A stretch of DNA of 64,000 bases from an uncultured Spirochaetaceae bacterium (GCA_944389105.1 CALXLD010000007.1:1-64000), one strand, 5' to 3'; numbered from the stretch's first letter, positions 35,487-43,012 are shown. Notes: generated by a model from the sequence alone, not told the origin. Numbers and translations are program-made.

Positions 35487-35640
35487 CATTTCCCTCCTTC
35501 TCGTTCATCTCTTTTATCGCTTCAGCAACATACTCGGTGAGTGTCCTGCTGCTGAGATTCGCTCTATACATCGCCTCTGCATGAAGCCTTATCGGTATCC
35601 ATACAGAGAGCTTCTTCATTCCGGAATTCTTGTCATTCAT
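35473..35640 (-). CDS. Small ribbon-helix-helix-like DNA-binding protein (55 aa)
   Basis: The frame reads MNDKNSGMKKLSVWIPIRLH followed by helical sequence with SSRTLTEYVAEAIKEMNEKE. A short basic strand (KKLSVWIPIRL) and two helices fit the MetJ/Arc or CopG fold. It overlaps neighbours on both sides (ATG at 35640, TGA at 35473). It may regulate early genes or partition. Confidence 0.6.
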   Translation of the reverse strand: MNDKNSGMKKLSVWIPIRLHAEAMYRANLSSRTLTEYVAEAIKEMNEKEGNDEKD

Positions 35641-35836
35641 CTATGAAAATCCTCTCAATCCGATATCTATGGCGGGAAAGTGCCCCGGATGCTGCAGCTT
35701 CCCTGATGTAACGCTTAGAAAGCCCAAGATATGCCGCCACGTCCGCTGCCTTGTCTGCGACAAGGACAGGCAGGTCGTGGTCTTTTGTGTCATATACGAC
35801 ATAGCACATCTGCTTGGGGGGATAGCTCACGTTCAT
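35633..35836 (-). CDS. Small helix-turn-helix-like phage protein
   Basis: This 67-residue protein contains ADVAAYLGLSKRYIREAAAS, a plausible helix-turn-helix, and a C-terminal RYRIERIFIDE strand as in excisionase-like or MerR-type small proteins. It overlaps both neighbouring genes. Confidence 0.5.
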   Translation of the reverse strand: MNVSYPPKQMCYVVYDTKDHDLPVLVADKAADVAAYLGLSKRYIREAAASGALSRHRYRIERIFIDE

Positions 35837-36912
35837 ACATCTACATCGAAGAAGTTCTCCAGGCCATCTTCCTTAAAGGATTCAGGGCCATTGTCCTGTC
35901 CCTCGGCTATCTCGCCATTAGGTGCTATGGAGCCATTCCATACCTCATCGGGAACGTTGTAAGGATCATCCGCCTGCTGTGGCTCTGGAGCTGTTCCGGC
36001 CGCAGCCTTAGGCTCTGCTTTCTGCTGCGGTTTTGCAGCAGGCTTTCTTGAGTCCGTCTTCTTATCTGCAGCTGGTTCTGGTTCTCCGATGGGCTTTGCA
36101 TTTCTGTCGAAGAAATCATCGACCTTTGCAACGCCCTCTTTGAGAGATGTTCCGACACTGCAGAGCCATACATACTGCTGTGCGGTAATCGCCTCCATAT
36201 GGCGCTGTATGCGGGCTTCGATCATCACCTTGGATACGCCGTATTTCGCAAGTCCCCTGCAGAGCCCTTCAATCTTGTCAGGAGTGATATCAACAGCCTG
36301 CTCAAGTGTTGTCTTGCAGAGCGATACGGCATAGTCCTGGAGATCTCCTGGGATGAGAGCAAGGATACAGGCCCTTTCACGTCTTGAGGCATTATTCGCA
36401 ACAGTCTCATAAATATCTCTTGGGTCAGTGAGCTTGGTCCTGCCAGTCTTTGTCTGTCTGATATGCTCCACATCAAAGGTTCTTTCCTGAAGCGTGTTTG
36501 TCTCCATGTCATAGGCATAGGCCCTTACCCTGGAGAAATCCGCATTTGAATCAATGACCTCGAATCCTGACTTAGCATTGCCATACGCATTGATAAGGGC
36601 TTCTGCGAGCCTGATGGACGGACCGGAGATATCAGTACCGCCACGGGAATACTGGTAGAGTGCATTCTCTGCAAGCTTCTTCCTTGAGCATGCAGCCTCT
36701 ACCTTCTTCCAGACATCCGACATATTCCTAGGGAACATCTTGGCGAGCATGATCTGCCCCTGGATTGTTGCAACCTCCCTAGCTACTGCAGGTGACATCC
36801 CTGCAAATCCTGCAACGGGCTGCATAGCCTGCTGTGGCTGCATGGCCTCTGCTGCCTGGTTTCCATTATTCCTTATCTTTGATACCGGCGTTGATTCTGG
36901 GTTATATGCCAT
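35833..36912 (-). CDS. Conserved phage protein, putative recombination/annealing protein
   Basis: This 359-residue protein has a well-conserved phage-family core: YQYSRGGTDISGPSIRLAEA, then DPRDIYETVANNASRRERAC and ILALIPGDLQDYAV. An Ala/Pro/Lys/Gln-rich C-terminal linker ends in an acidic tail (DNGPESFKEDGLENFFDVDV). Acidic C-termini occur in single-strand binding and recombination proteins. It lies in a block with DUF1351 and a YqaJ exonuclease, where phages usually encode a single-strand annealing protein. I infer that role from context; I could not match a named annealase family. Confidence 0.5.
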   Translation of the reverse strand: MAYNPESTPVSKIRNNGNQAAEAMQPQQAMQPVAGFAGMSPAVAREVATIQGQIMLAKMFPRNMSDVWKKVEAACSRKKLAENALYQYSRGGTDISGPSIRLAEALINAYGNAKSGFEVIDSNADFSRVRAYAYDMETNTLQERTFDVEHIRQTKTGRTKLTDPRDIYETVANNASRRERACILALIPGDLQDYAVSLCKTTLEQAVDITPDKIEGLCRGLAKYGVSKVMIEARIQRHMEAITAQQYVWLCSVGTSLKEGVAKVDDFFDRNAKPIGEPEPAADKKTDSRKPAAKPQQKAEPKAAAGTAPEPQQADDPYNVPDEVWNGSIAPNGEIAEGQDNGPESFKEDGLENFFDVDV

Positions 36913-36913
36913 C

Positions 36914-37234
36914 CTATTTATCCTCCTTGCTTAAGCTGTTAAGTGCATATCTCAGGTTCTCGTTTTCCATCCGCAGCCTTTGAAGCTCTTCGCTATCCGC
37001 ATTCAGGCGGCGGGATTCCATTCCTTTCTTCTCCTGGAATCTGTTCCACGTTTTTATGAATACAAGGAAATCGAGAGGAGATAGCTGATCGATGATGACT
37101 GAGGCTATCGTCATCATCTGGGCCGCAGAACAGTTTGCGCTTAATGTGACTTTATTCCCCTGAGCCTGGGCAACCAGGTTTCCTGGCTCAAGCCCGCTTC
37201 TTTCTCCCTTATCTAGAATATTGAAATCAATCAT
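36914..37234 (-). CDS. Hypothetical protein of the recombination block
   Basis: This 106-residue protein starts at MIDFNILDKGERSGLEPGNL, after GGAAGGTG. It has a helical middle (AAQMMTIASVIIDQLSPLDF) and a C-terminal leucine-rich coiled coil (EELQRLRMENENLRYALNSL). Not recognised. It overlaps the DUF1351 gene by 8 bp. Confidence 0.5.
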   Translation of the reverse strand: MIDFNILDKGERSGLEPGNLVAQAQGNKVTLSANCSAAQMMTIASVIIDQLSPLDFLVFIKTWNRFQEKKGMESRRLNADSEELQRLRMENENLRYALNSLSKEDK

Positions 37235-38102
37235 TGCCACCTTCCTTTGTTTTCATCATCTTTATTCCGACTTTGGTCATAATTTCTCTGATAAGGTCTT
37301 TCTTGTATCTAGGGAAGACAAGAACCATAGGAACATGCATAAGTTCTTTCTGTGCTTCATCTTCCGGTTCTACTGGAATGTCAAAGAAGATTCGGTCAGC
37401 AACCGGGCTGACAGCAGCCTGGGCAGGTGTTTCTGCAGTCTCGGCCTTTTCTGCCCCTTCCTGCATCTTCCGTATCTCATCTATCTGCCTCTTCTTCTCG
37501 AAAGCCCTGGATAATGAGCCGGTTCTCAGATATTCATCTATTGCTGCAGGATCTGGAGCTGTCTTAAGGATACAGTCGTAATCCCTGTCAAGCTGTGCCA
37601 GTTTTTCTCTGACTGCAATCTGCACTGATGTCGTGGTCGCGGAAGAAAGCAGCCATTTGGGATCCATGAACCATGCAAGTACATCAGGCTTCTCTACTTT
37701 GATAAGCATGCCTTCTCCATAGATATTCTTCGCTTCCTGCTGAATGAATCCAACGAGGTCGTTATATCTTTTCTGCTTGGCTGCAGCTTCTATTTCCTTG
37801 ACCTGTTTATCGATTCCTGAAATAGCTTCATCAAGAGAGGCGATAGCTTTCTTATAAAGTGTCTCAAACTCTGTATAAGGAGCCATGATGATGGATTTTG
37901 CCTTCTTCCTCTCATCTTCCAGTGCTGTCTTGAGTTTCCTGAGTTCAGCAAGATCCTTCTTTGCAAATTTTGCCTGGTCATCTGTTACAACCTGTCCGAT
38001 ATATGGTTCGGTTATATGCTTAACCCATGCCTCAAGCTCCGATATATTCGAAGCAACGCTGCCTGCTGCAGGCTTAACGACTAAATCAAACTGTTCACTC
38101 AT
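37227..38102 (-). CDS. DUF1351 phage protein
   Basis: This 291-residue protein starts at MSEQFDLVVKPAAGSVASNI, with AAGGAGGG 7 bases upstream. A long helical region (KKDLAELRKLKTALEDERKK and AKSIIMAPYTEFETLYKKAI) is characteristic of DUF1351 proteins, which neighbour RecT/YqaJ genes in many phages. The C-terminal part contains an Ala/Pro linker and a small domain. A function in DNA recombination is inferred from conserved neighbourhood. Confidence 0.7.
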   Translation of the reverse strand: MSEQFDLVVKPAAGSVASNISELEAWVKHITEPYIGQVVTDDQAKFAKKDLAELRKLKTALEDERKKAKSIIMAPYTEFETLYKKAIASLDEAISGIDKQVKEIEAAAKQKRYNDLVGFIQQEAKNIYGEGMLIKVEKPDVLAWFMDPKWLLSSATTTSVQIAVREKLAQLDRDYDCILKTAPDPAAIDEYLRTGSLSRAFEKKRQIDEIRKMQEGAEKAETAETPAQAAVSPVADRIFFDIPVEPEDEAQKELMHVPMVLVFPRYKKDLIREIMTKVGIKMMKTKEGGND

Positions 38103-38815
38103 ATAGCAACCCTCCTTGGCGGTCTCTTCTTCGCTTGGATGCAACCAGTCCAGAATCGCTCTTCCTCTTCCTCTAGGAGAGCTATATCCTGCTGTACTGC
38201 TGATGATCTGCGGTCAATGATCCGGTAGAATGTGCGGATTTCAGGGAATCCCATGTCCTCGTCCCTGAAAGGCTCCCTTTTGAGACGGGCATGAAAAATC
38301 ACAAAATCCCATCCTGTCACTGAAAGCTGATGAAGCCCCTGGACATAGTAGTGGGCAGGGATATAAGTCTCGGTTCCGTCCCAGGAATAGAGATGGGAAG
38401 CCTTAGTCCAGGATCCTGTCTTCCCTTCATAAATCCCTTTTGTTCCTAAAGGAAGATTCCAGGGATTCATAGGATTGGAAACCGAAAGCTCCCCATCAAG
38501 AGTGGCCCCCATCCAAGGATTATTCCTGGAAACAAGGATGTCGTACTGATGATATTCAAGGGAGAAATAAGGAACATCCAGCATGAAAGCCTCGCGAGCC
38601 ACAGGTTCCATGTTTATCCCATACTGCACATAAGGCTTACCTGAGATATCCTCAGCGGGGAATATCCCGGTCTTCTCATCATATAGCTCAGCTGCGCTCT
38701 TCCATGGAGAAGAACCGTCAATAGCGGCGGCATCGCTTGCCTGGAGATGTCTGTTCCTTTCCAGAAGCCATGCGGCCCGTTCTGAAAATGAAAGTCTTGC
38801 AAAAGCCTCAGTCAT
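38099..38815 (-). CDS. YqaJ/lambda-exonuclease-type recombinase nuclease
   Basis: This 238-residue protein starts at MTEAFARLSFSERAAWLLER, behind GGGAGG. It has the YqaJ pattern: RHLQASDAAAIDGSSPWKSA with a following KTG, then a second block NPWMGATLDGEL (acidic residue), IYEGKTGSW (ExK), and HYYVQGLHQLSVTGW (Q of the final helix). These are the metal-binding residues of the 5'-3' exonuclease that makes 3' tails for annealing. It overlaps the DUF1351 gene by 4 bp. Confidence 0.8.
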   Translation of the reverse strand: MTEAFARLSFSERAAWLLERNRHLQASDAAAIDGSSPWKSAAELYDEKTGIFPAEDISGKPYVQYGINMEPVAREAFMLDVPYFSLEYHQYDILVSRNNPWMGATLDGELSVSNPMNPWNLPLGTKGIYEGKTGSWTKASHLYSWDGTETYIPAHYYVQGLHQLSVTGWDFVIFHARLKREPFRDEDMGFPEIRTFYRIIDRRSSAVQQDIALLEEEEERFWTGCIQAKKRPPRRVAI

Positions 38816-38987
38816 TGGCAGCCTCCCCAATCCCGAACTCTATGAATTCATGGTCAATGATTGCCCAGACTCTCTCTTCCCTTCCCGCTTTCTCTTTCCT
38901 CTCGATGCGAGGAACCACGAAGATAGCCAGTACAAGAGCTATCAAAGAAGCTACTGCGATAATCAACTCAGGAATCCTTGCAGGCAT
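38808..38987 (-). CDS. Small single-pass membrane protein
   Basis: This 59-residue protein starts at MPARIPELIIAVASLIALVL, with AGGAGA upstream. One transmembrane helix spans about 8-25, followed by a charged tail ending EFGIGEAAND. It lies at the promoter-proximal end of the recombination block. Function unknown. Confidence 0.5.
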   Translation of the reverse strand: MPARIPELIIAVASLIALVLAIFVVPRIERKEKAGREERVWAIIDHEFIEFGIGEAAND

Positions 38988-39050
38988 CTGTTCTCCTTTG
39001 CTATACTTCTGTTGAATGAATAGAGAGGGGTATAGCTCCCTCTGATAGCT

Positions 39051-39077
39051 ACAGCTCCTGTTTCCGGCAGGAGCTGT
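39051..39077. terminator. Strong hairpin between early genes
   Basis: ACAGCTCCTG and CAGGAGCTGT form a perfect 10-bp stem with a 7-base loop. Neither side has a long T-run (minus-strand sequence after the stem is AGCTATC). It is therefore more likely an attenuator, antitermination-related site or mRNA stabiliser than a complete intrinsic terminator. Confidence 0.45.
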
Positions 39078-39082
39078 GATTT

Positions 39083-39469
39083 TCACCTGCTCGTTGCCTT
39101 GCGTCCGGCTCGACTTCCGATATCAGCTACACGCTGTGATTTCACATAGCGCTTCGCTCCCTCTGCCAGATGCTTCTTCCACATCCGATAACGCTCTTCC
39201 CTTGGGATTGCACGCCATTCCAGATACTCTTTCATGTCCCATCTACATGAACCTGTCGGGTATCCTGATTCCCCGAAGCGCGGAAGAAGATAACGCTCTT
39301 TCCCTCCGCGCCTGAGCTGTGATTCGGCACATCCCTCCATCCTTGCGATATGCTTTATCGTTGCGACAGGCTTCCCTCCTGTGATGACAAGGAGCTGGAA
39401 TGCTTCTTTTATGAATTGAACATCGTTTCTCAGCTCTTCAGCTGCTGGGTCATGGACTTCTATCTGCAT
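39083..39469 (-). CDS. Hypothetical early phage protein with DNA-binding look
   Basis: This 128-residue protein has an AAGGAG site before the start. The N-terminal region is helical, then KHIARMEGCAESQLRRGGKE resembles a helix-turn-helix, and the C-terminal region is basic (AKRYVKSQRVADIGSRAGRK). The YPTGSCRWDMKEYLEWRAIP segment recalls excisionase or MerR-like phage proteins. Role unassigned. Confidence 0.5.
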   Translation of the reverse strand: MQIEVHDPAAEELRNDVQFIKEAFQLLVITGGKPVATIKHIARMEGCAESQLRRGGKERYLLPRFGESGYPTGSCRWDMKEYLEWRAIPREERYRMWKKHLAEGAKRYVKSQRVADIGSRAGRKATSR

Positions 39470-39484
39470 ATGATTTCTCCTTAA

Positions 39485-39498
39485 GAAACGGCCGTTTC
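39485..39498. promoter_or_regulatory. 14-bp perfect palindrome between early genes
   Basis: GAAACGGCCGTTTC is a perfect palindrome just upstream of the AAGGAG site of the next gene. It could be a regulatory protein site or a small hairpin limiting translation. No function is shown. Confidence 0.35.
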
Positions 39499-39534
39499 GG
39501 GACAGAGGTGGCCAGCCTCCAAGAAGAGGCTTCC

Positions 39535-39753
39535 CTATAGGGAAAGGCCGTCCCTTATATCGCCAGCATTGCCGTGGGTAATGAGAGGAGGGGTGCTGGC
39601 GGTGATTCCTTCGGAGGAGTAATCCCTGATTGTATTTCTGACCAGCTGAGCAAGAAGACCTTGCATCATCATTCCTTTAGAACGCGCAATTCTACGGAAC
39701 TCATCACGTTCCTCCGGTGTTATCTGTACAGCCATCATCAAAGTATCTTTCAT
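39535..39753 (-). CDS. Ribbon-helix-helix-like regulator, first gene of the early operon
   Basis: This 72-residue protein, MKDTLMMAVQITPEERDEFR, continues with SKGMMMQGLLAQLVRNTIRD. The basic strand plus two helices fit an Arc/CopG-type repressor. It is the first gene read from the early promoter at 39798-39826 and faces the repressor gene, the place of a Cro- or Arc-like regulator in lambdoid switches. Confidence 0.65.
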   Translation of the reverse strand: MKDTLMMAVQITPEERDEFRRIARSKGMMMQGLLAQLVRNTIRDYSSEGITASTPPLITHGNAGDIRDGLSL

Positions 39754-39797
39754 CTCAACTACCTCAAATCTTGTAGAACTACTAAAATGATAGCCTG

Positions 39798-39826
39798 ATA
39801 GTAGTAGTAGTAGTAGTAAAAGTCAA
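39798..39826 (-). promoter_or_regulatory. Early leftward phage promoter
   Basis: On the minus strand TTGACT (39821-39826) and TACTAT (39798-39803) are separated by exactly 17 bp, and the first early gene starts 45 bp downstream. The spacer is almost entirely a TAC repeat. Confidence 0.6.
39801..39818. repeat. (GTA)6 microsatellite in the promoter spacer
   Basis: Six perfect GTA units lie between the -35 and -10 boxes of the early promoter. Loss or gain of one unit would change the spacer by 3 bp. Confidence 0.85.
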
Positions 39827-39868
39827 GGTATTTTTTAAGTATTTGTACTATCATTTTCTAAATGCAGT

Positions 39869-39874
39869 TATAAT
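39869..39874 (+). promoter_or_regulatory. Repressor promoter -10 box (leaderless start predicted)
   Basis: A perfect TATAAT is followed by TTGCAC and then the ATG at 39881. Transcription starting about 7 bases after the -10 box would begin at the ATG, giving a leaderless mRNA as for lambda cI from PRM. The -35 match is poor: TTGTAC at 39843-39848 has a 20-bp gap. An activator may therefore be needed. Confidence 0.55.
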
Positions 39875-39880
39875 TTGCAC

Positions 39881-40255
39881 ATGTTCACGGTACAGGAATT
39901 CTGGGACAACATAGATCAGATCAATCCATATCGTTCTCTAGGTGAATTAGCTAAGGCTGGAGGCATAGATTACCACAGACTCACGCAACAGAGATCAAGA
40001 GGATATATGCCCAAACCGGAGGATTTACTTCGTCTTTCTGACGCTACAAGACAAACGATTGAAGCTCTCTTAACAGGAACTAAGAGAAAGACTTTCTATT
40101 CTGAAAGAACTGAAAGGATTGCAAATAGGTGTGAATATTCTGCAACCGAGACGCAATTATTCATGGTTGAGCAGATTCTTAATCTACCAACGGAATATGA
40201 AGTAATCAAAAAAGAAGGAAAAGAAAGAAGGAATGCCAGCGGCAGTATTGCCTAA
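39881..40255 (+). CDS. Phage repressor-like helix-turn-helix protein
   Basis: This 124-residue protein starts at MFTVQEFWDNIDQINPYRSL. An in-frame TTG two codons earlier exists, but the -10 box position favours the ATG. The N-terminal half contains SLGELAKAGGIDYHRLTQQR followed by PKPEDLLRLSDATR, a cI/Xre-type helix-turn-helix. The C-terminal part is basic and has no visible LexA-type peptidase residues. It is divergent from the early operon, with operators between, so it is the likely lysogeny repressor. Confidence 0.65.
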   Translation: MFTVQEFWDNIDQINPYRSLGELAKAGGIDYHRLTQQRSRGYMPKPEDLLRLSDATRQTIEALLTGTKRKTFYSERTERIANRCEYSATETQLFMVEQILNLPTEYEVIKKEGKERRNASGSIA

Positions 40256-40285
40256 TGGCGTAGAGCTGTTCGTGGGGAGGTAAAC

Positions 40286-40474
40286 ATGAATCCAATATTG
40301 ATTATCTATCTTGTTATTGCCTGCGCTGTTTCTATATATGCAGCAGTAGGAAGAGGCGGCTCATTCTTTCCTTCATTTATAACAGGGCTGATATGGCCCA
40401 TAACCGTTTTGTTCTTTCTTGTATTAGGCATTGTTGGAATGATAGCAGAGAATAAGAAAAACAAGGAAAGCTAA
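40286..40474 (+). CDS. Small two-helix membrane protein
   Basis: This 62-residue protein follows a GGGGAGG site. Hydrophobic stretches at about 3-22 and 30-52 (ITVLFFLVLGIVGMIAE) suggest two membrane helices. It ends in a basic tail and abuts the next gene with no gap. It is co-transcribed with the repressor, so it may act in lysogens, for example in exclusion. Confidence 0.55.
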   Translation: MNPILIIYLVIACAVSIYAAVGRGGSFFPSFITGLIWPITVLFFLVLGIVGMIAENKKNKES

Positions 40475-41320
40475 ATGGAACCGACTGTATTTTTGATACT
40501 TATTATTTCGATAATCGCCTTCTGTGGGTTCCTTATATCTGATAATTCAAAAACCAACAGGGAAAAAGAAAAAGATCTGGATTATCGTGTTTATCATAAT
40601 GTCACGACTCCAGAAGAAAGAGAATACGGCGATGAACCGAATACAGATCTAACAGAAGAAGAGTACAACAGGCTTGATATCCATCCAGTACGTTTAAGGC
40701 AATTCATCCTTGATTACACAGCTGCAATAAGCAGGAATTGTATGACGTATCTAAATCTGAACTCTTTCTGGGATGATAAGGATGGGCAAAGAGAGAAACA
40801 GACATATACAAAGAATGCTCTCAGGGCTATATCTGCGGAAACTGCTGTAGCATTGTTCTCGCTATGCCATGAGCTATTCAGGCACGATATGACAGTGCCA
40901 GAATGGGATACGCTTTATCATTTCTTCCATACCTTATGGGACACGGCTTTCAATGAAGGAAGGTACTCATTCAGCGGATTCAATCGTATCGACTATGACG
41001 ATCTGATAAAAACAAGAATGAGAGTGTATAGGGAAATAATAAGAAGCAACCAGAATGTCACATTAACTTCATTACTGGAAAGCTATATTGATTACCATGC
41101 ACAAACACTTATTTCAATATTGCAGGAATCATGCGTAACTCTTTATGAACCAGCAACATCAGAAAAGAAAAGCCAAGCTAGCAATACAGGACCTAGCAAT
41201 ATTCTTTATCAGACAATAGACTTCTCAATGATGCGAATCAGAAATAGCCCAATAGAGCCACGCATAAAAACCGTATTGAGAAAAGGCTATAGCCGATTTC
41301 TCAATATCGACTATGCATAA
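40475..41320 (+). CDS. Membrane-anchored lysogeny-region protein with an NILYQTID motif
   Basis: This 281-residue protein has an N-terminal membrane helix (VFLILIISIIAFCGFLIS), then a long mainly helical soluble region. Near residue 243 it reads GPSNILYQTIDFSM, the same motif that separates modules of the giant virion protein (LYQTIDED, LFQTIDDD). A 33-residue basic tail follows. It follows the two-helix membrane gene directly (stop TAA abuts the ATG). Function unknown; the shared motif suggests a functional link with the giant protein. Confidence 0.55.
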   Translation: MEPTVFLILIISIIAFCGFLISDNSKTNREKEKDLDYRVYHNVTTPEEREYGDEPNTDLTEEEYNRLDIHPVRLRQFILDYTAAISRNCMTYLNLNSFWDDKDGQREKQTYTKNALRAISAETAVALFSLCHELFRHDMTVPEWDTLYHFFHTLWDTAFNEGRYSFSGFNRIDYDDLIKTRMRVYREIIRSNQNVTLTSLLESYIDYHAQTLISILQESCVTLYEPATSEKKSQASNTGPSNILYQTIDFSMMRIRNSPIEPRIKTVLRKGYSRFLNIDYA

Positions 41321-41324
41321 AGAT

Positions 41325-41345
41325 AAGGAGGCACTTATGGATTAG
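41325..41345 (+). pseudogene. Gene start cut off after two codons at the prophage edge
   Basis: A strong AAGGAGG (41325-41331) sits at the right distance before ATG-GAT-TAG (41337-41345). A ribosome site this good leading to a two-residue frame indicates that the coding sequence was interrupted here, either by integration or by a deletion. In the free phage the gene may continue on sequence now at the other end. Confidence 0.5.
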
Positions 41346-41736
41346 CTGTTACCGAATGTTACCGAATTGTTACTAAATCATAGGGATAAAAGTATTGTAA
41401 CAAACAACAACGTTTGCAATTCACACACAGAAATCAAGTTTTTCACTTTATAGAAAGTGTAATAATCCTCGTCCTGGGGAAACTCCTAAAATGATTGCTA
41501 GATAAAATATCTGCCAATCATTCGGAGAGATACAACAGAAAATGTTACCAGGAATGTTATAAATTCTTGGTAATTTTTTTGCTGACTGACATCCCTCTTA
41601 GGAATGAGAAAATCATCCAGCTGTTCCAGTAAAGCAGGGAATAATGCATGTAAAGAAACCTGTACTATGCCTGTGAGGTTATAAGCCTCTGGCAAATTTA
41701 ATCAATAGATAATCATGATTGTTCCATTTCCAGATT
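41346..41736. other. Prophage/chromosome junction region without a clear gene
   Basis: No convincing gene is seen. The motif TGTTAC occurs at 41347, 41357, 41368 and 41543 and inverted at 41397. The first two are part of a tandem GTTACCGAAT repeat. A dyad CACTTT-ATAG-AAAGTG lies near 41443-41458. These could be integrase arm or core sites. A minus-strand open frame at 41498-41695 (65 codons) has no ribosome site and looks like a remnant or chance. Confidence 0.4.
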
Positions 41737-42831
41737 TCAGTCCCAGGAAAAACCAGAAAACACGGGTTTTCCAGAGTATAGTCTCGCAGTCTTTTCCCCT
41801 CTCAGTACTTTCAGGACTTCTGAAGCCATTTCCTCCTGTTCAACCTCCCCAGGAAAAACATGGATAGGAGCAATCCAGGAACATCTTTTCCTAATTCCTT
41901 CAACTATGTCGTCAAAACGGACAAGTCCACCGGTAAGCAGGATAGCCTCTGCTTTTCCTTCAAGCACTGCAGCCATAGAACCAATAGCTTTAGCAATCTG
42001 GTATATCATCGTATTCCAGACAAGGCATGCATGGCTGTCACCAAGCTTAACAAGCTCATGAATTCTTTCGGAATCGGATGTACCGAAATGGCTGACAAAA
42101 CCACCTGATCTGGAACACATTGCTTCAAGTTCCGAAGGATTATGTGTTTCAAGAAAACGGGCAGTCTCCATCACAGGAATACTTCCCAGCCGTGTTGGAG
42201 TAAAAGGACCATCACCTCCAGCACCTTCCGTACCATCAATCATCTTTCCATCTTTATGAGCAGCAATTGTGATTCCGCCATCAATATGAGCTACGATAAG
42301 AGAGCATTCTTCATACTTCTTGCCAATTTCAGAAACATACAGACGAGCTATTCCTTTCTGGTTGAGTACATGTGACTGTGCACGTCTATAAACACCTTTA
42401 AGACCTGTGATTCTTGCCTCATCTATGAATTCATCCACATTTGTAGGATTCAGAGTATACATTGGCTTTCCATACTCTGTACCAAGTTCATATGCAATCA
42501 TTACGCCCAATTTTGCAGGATGGTCACTTCCGCCCTTATCTTCTTTTGTGTCATCGAAAAGCTTCTTATCAATAACCATAACGCCCTCAGGCTGCGAAAA
42601 CGCACATCCACCACGGCCTACAAAGGCATCAATGGAGCAAATATCTATATCGTGTTTATTGAGAAGGTCCATGACAACCTTCTTCCTGAAAGGAAGCTGA
42701 TCATTGACACTGCTGTATGCAAGCAGAACTGGAGCATCATGGAATATACTCTCCGTGAAAATATTCACATCATCATCAAATACGCTGACTTTAGTCGATG
42801 TAGATCCTGGATTTATGACAAGAATCCTCAT
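41737..42831 (-). CDS. buk: Butyrate kinase
   Basis: This 364-residue protein starts at MRILVINPGSTSTKVSVFDD, the standard N-terminal phosphate-binding start of acetokinase-family butyrate kinases; upstream in-frame codons lack conservation. Other family blocks are GRGGCAFSQPEGVMVID, AHIDGGITIAAHKDGKMID and EAILLTGGLVRFDDI. It interconverts butyryl phosphate + ADP and butyrate + ATP, giving ATP at the end of butyrate fermentation; branched substrates are also possible. No phosphate butyryltransferase is adjacent, though a Pta lies 15 kb away. The prophage lies just downstream of its 3' end. Confidence 0.9.
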   Translation of the reverse strand: MRILVINPGSTSTKVSVFDDDVNIFTESIFHDAPVLLAYSSVNDQLPFRKKVVMDLLNKHDIDICSIDAFVGRGGCAFSQPEGVMVIDKKLFDDTKEDKGGSDHPAKLGVMIAYELGTEYGKPMYTLNPTNVDEFIDEARITGLKGVYRRAQSHVLNQKGIARLYVSEIGKKYEECSLIVAHIDGGITIAAHKDGKMIDGTEGAGGDGPFTPTRLGSIPVMETARFLETHNPSELEAMCSRSGGFVSHFGTSDSERIHELVKLGDSHACLVWNTMIYQIAKAIGSMAAVLEGKAEAILLTGGLVRFDDIVEGIRKRCSWIAPIHVFPGEVEQEEMASEVLKVLRGEKTARLYSGKPVFSGFSWD

Positions 42832-43012
42832 AATACTGTACTGCCTCCAATACACAGCCGTCATGATAGAATATACCACAATCAACTCTGTTAAGTTTCA
42901 AAACATTCAAAAAGCAACAGTTTCTACGATAGTTATCACAACTAAAAATCTTCAGACAAGGAAAATCAGCCTTTTGCCATAACAGCAGAAGCATAAAATA
43001 ACTTCTGGTTAT

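Larger units (their letters stand above)
39784..39857. promoter_or_regulatory. Paired operators in the lysis-lysogeny switch
   Basis: AAAATGATAG at 39784-39793 and its complement CTATCATTTT at 39848-39857 form a perfect 10-bp inverted repeat separated by 54 bp. The first lies just downstream of the leftward early -10 box, the second just upstream of the rightward repressor -10 box. The spacing suggests repressor dimers at both promoters, perhaps looped together. A partial copy TGATAG also occurs at 39796-39801. Confidence 0.6.
112..41345. mobile_element. Podovirus-type prophage (left end not seen)
   Basis: A continuous block of phage genes is visible: packaging, capsid, short-tail, internal virion and fibre genes, then recombination/replication genes, then a divergent repressor region. 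The virion gene set (adaptor, nozzle, Bbp16- and Bbp19-like proteins, internal proteins, no tape measure or tail sheath) points to a podovirus resembling the T7/BPP-1 virion plan. The right edge is set by an abruptly ended gene start at 41337-41345, followed by chromosomal butyrate kinase. On the left an IS3-family end abuts phage-like sequence, so the true left attachment site lies outside the window or was removed. No integrase, endolysin or holin was recognised. Confidence 0.85.

Noticed and set aside
41498..41695. A 65-codon minus-strand frame at the prophage junction
   Set aside because: It has no ribosome site, no recognisable family and lies in a likely recombination scar.
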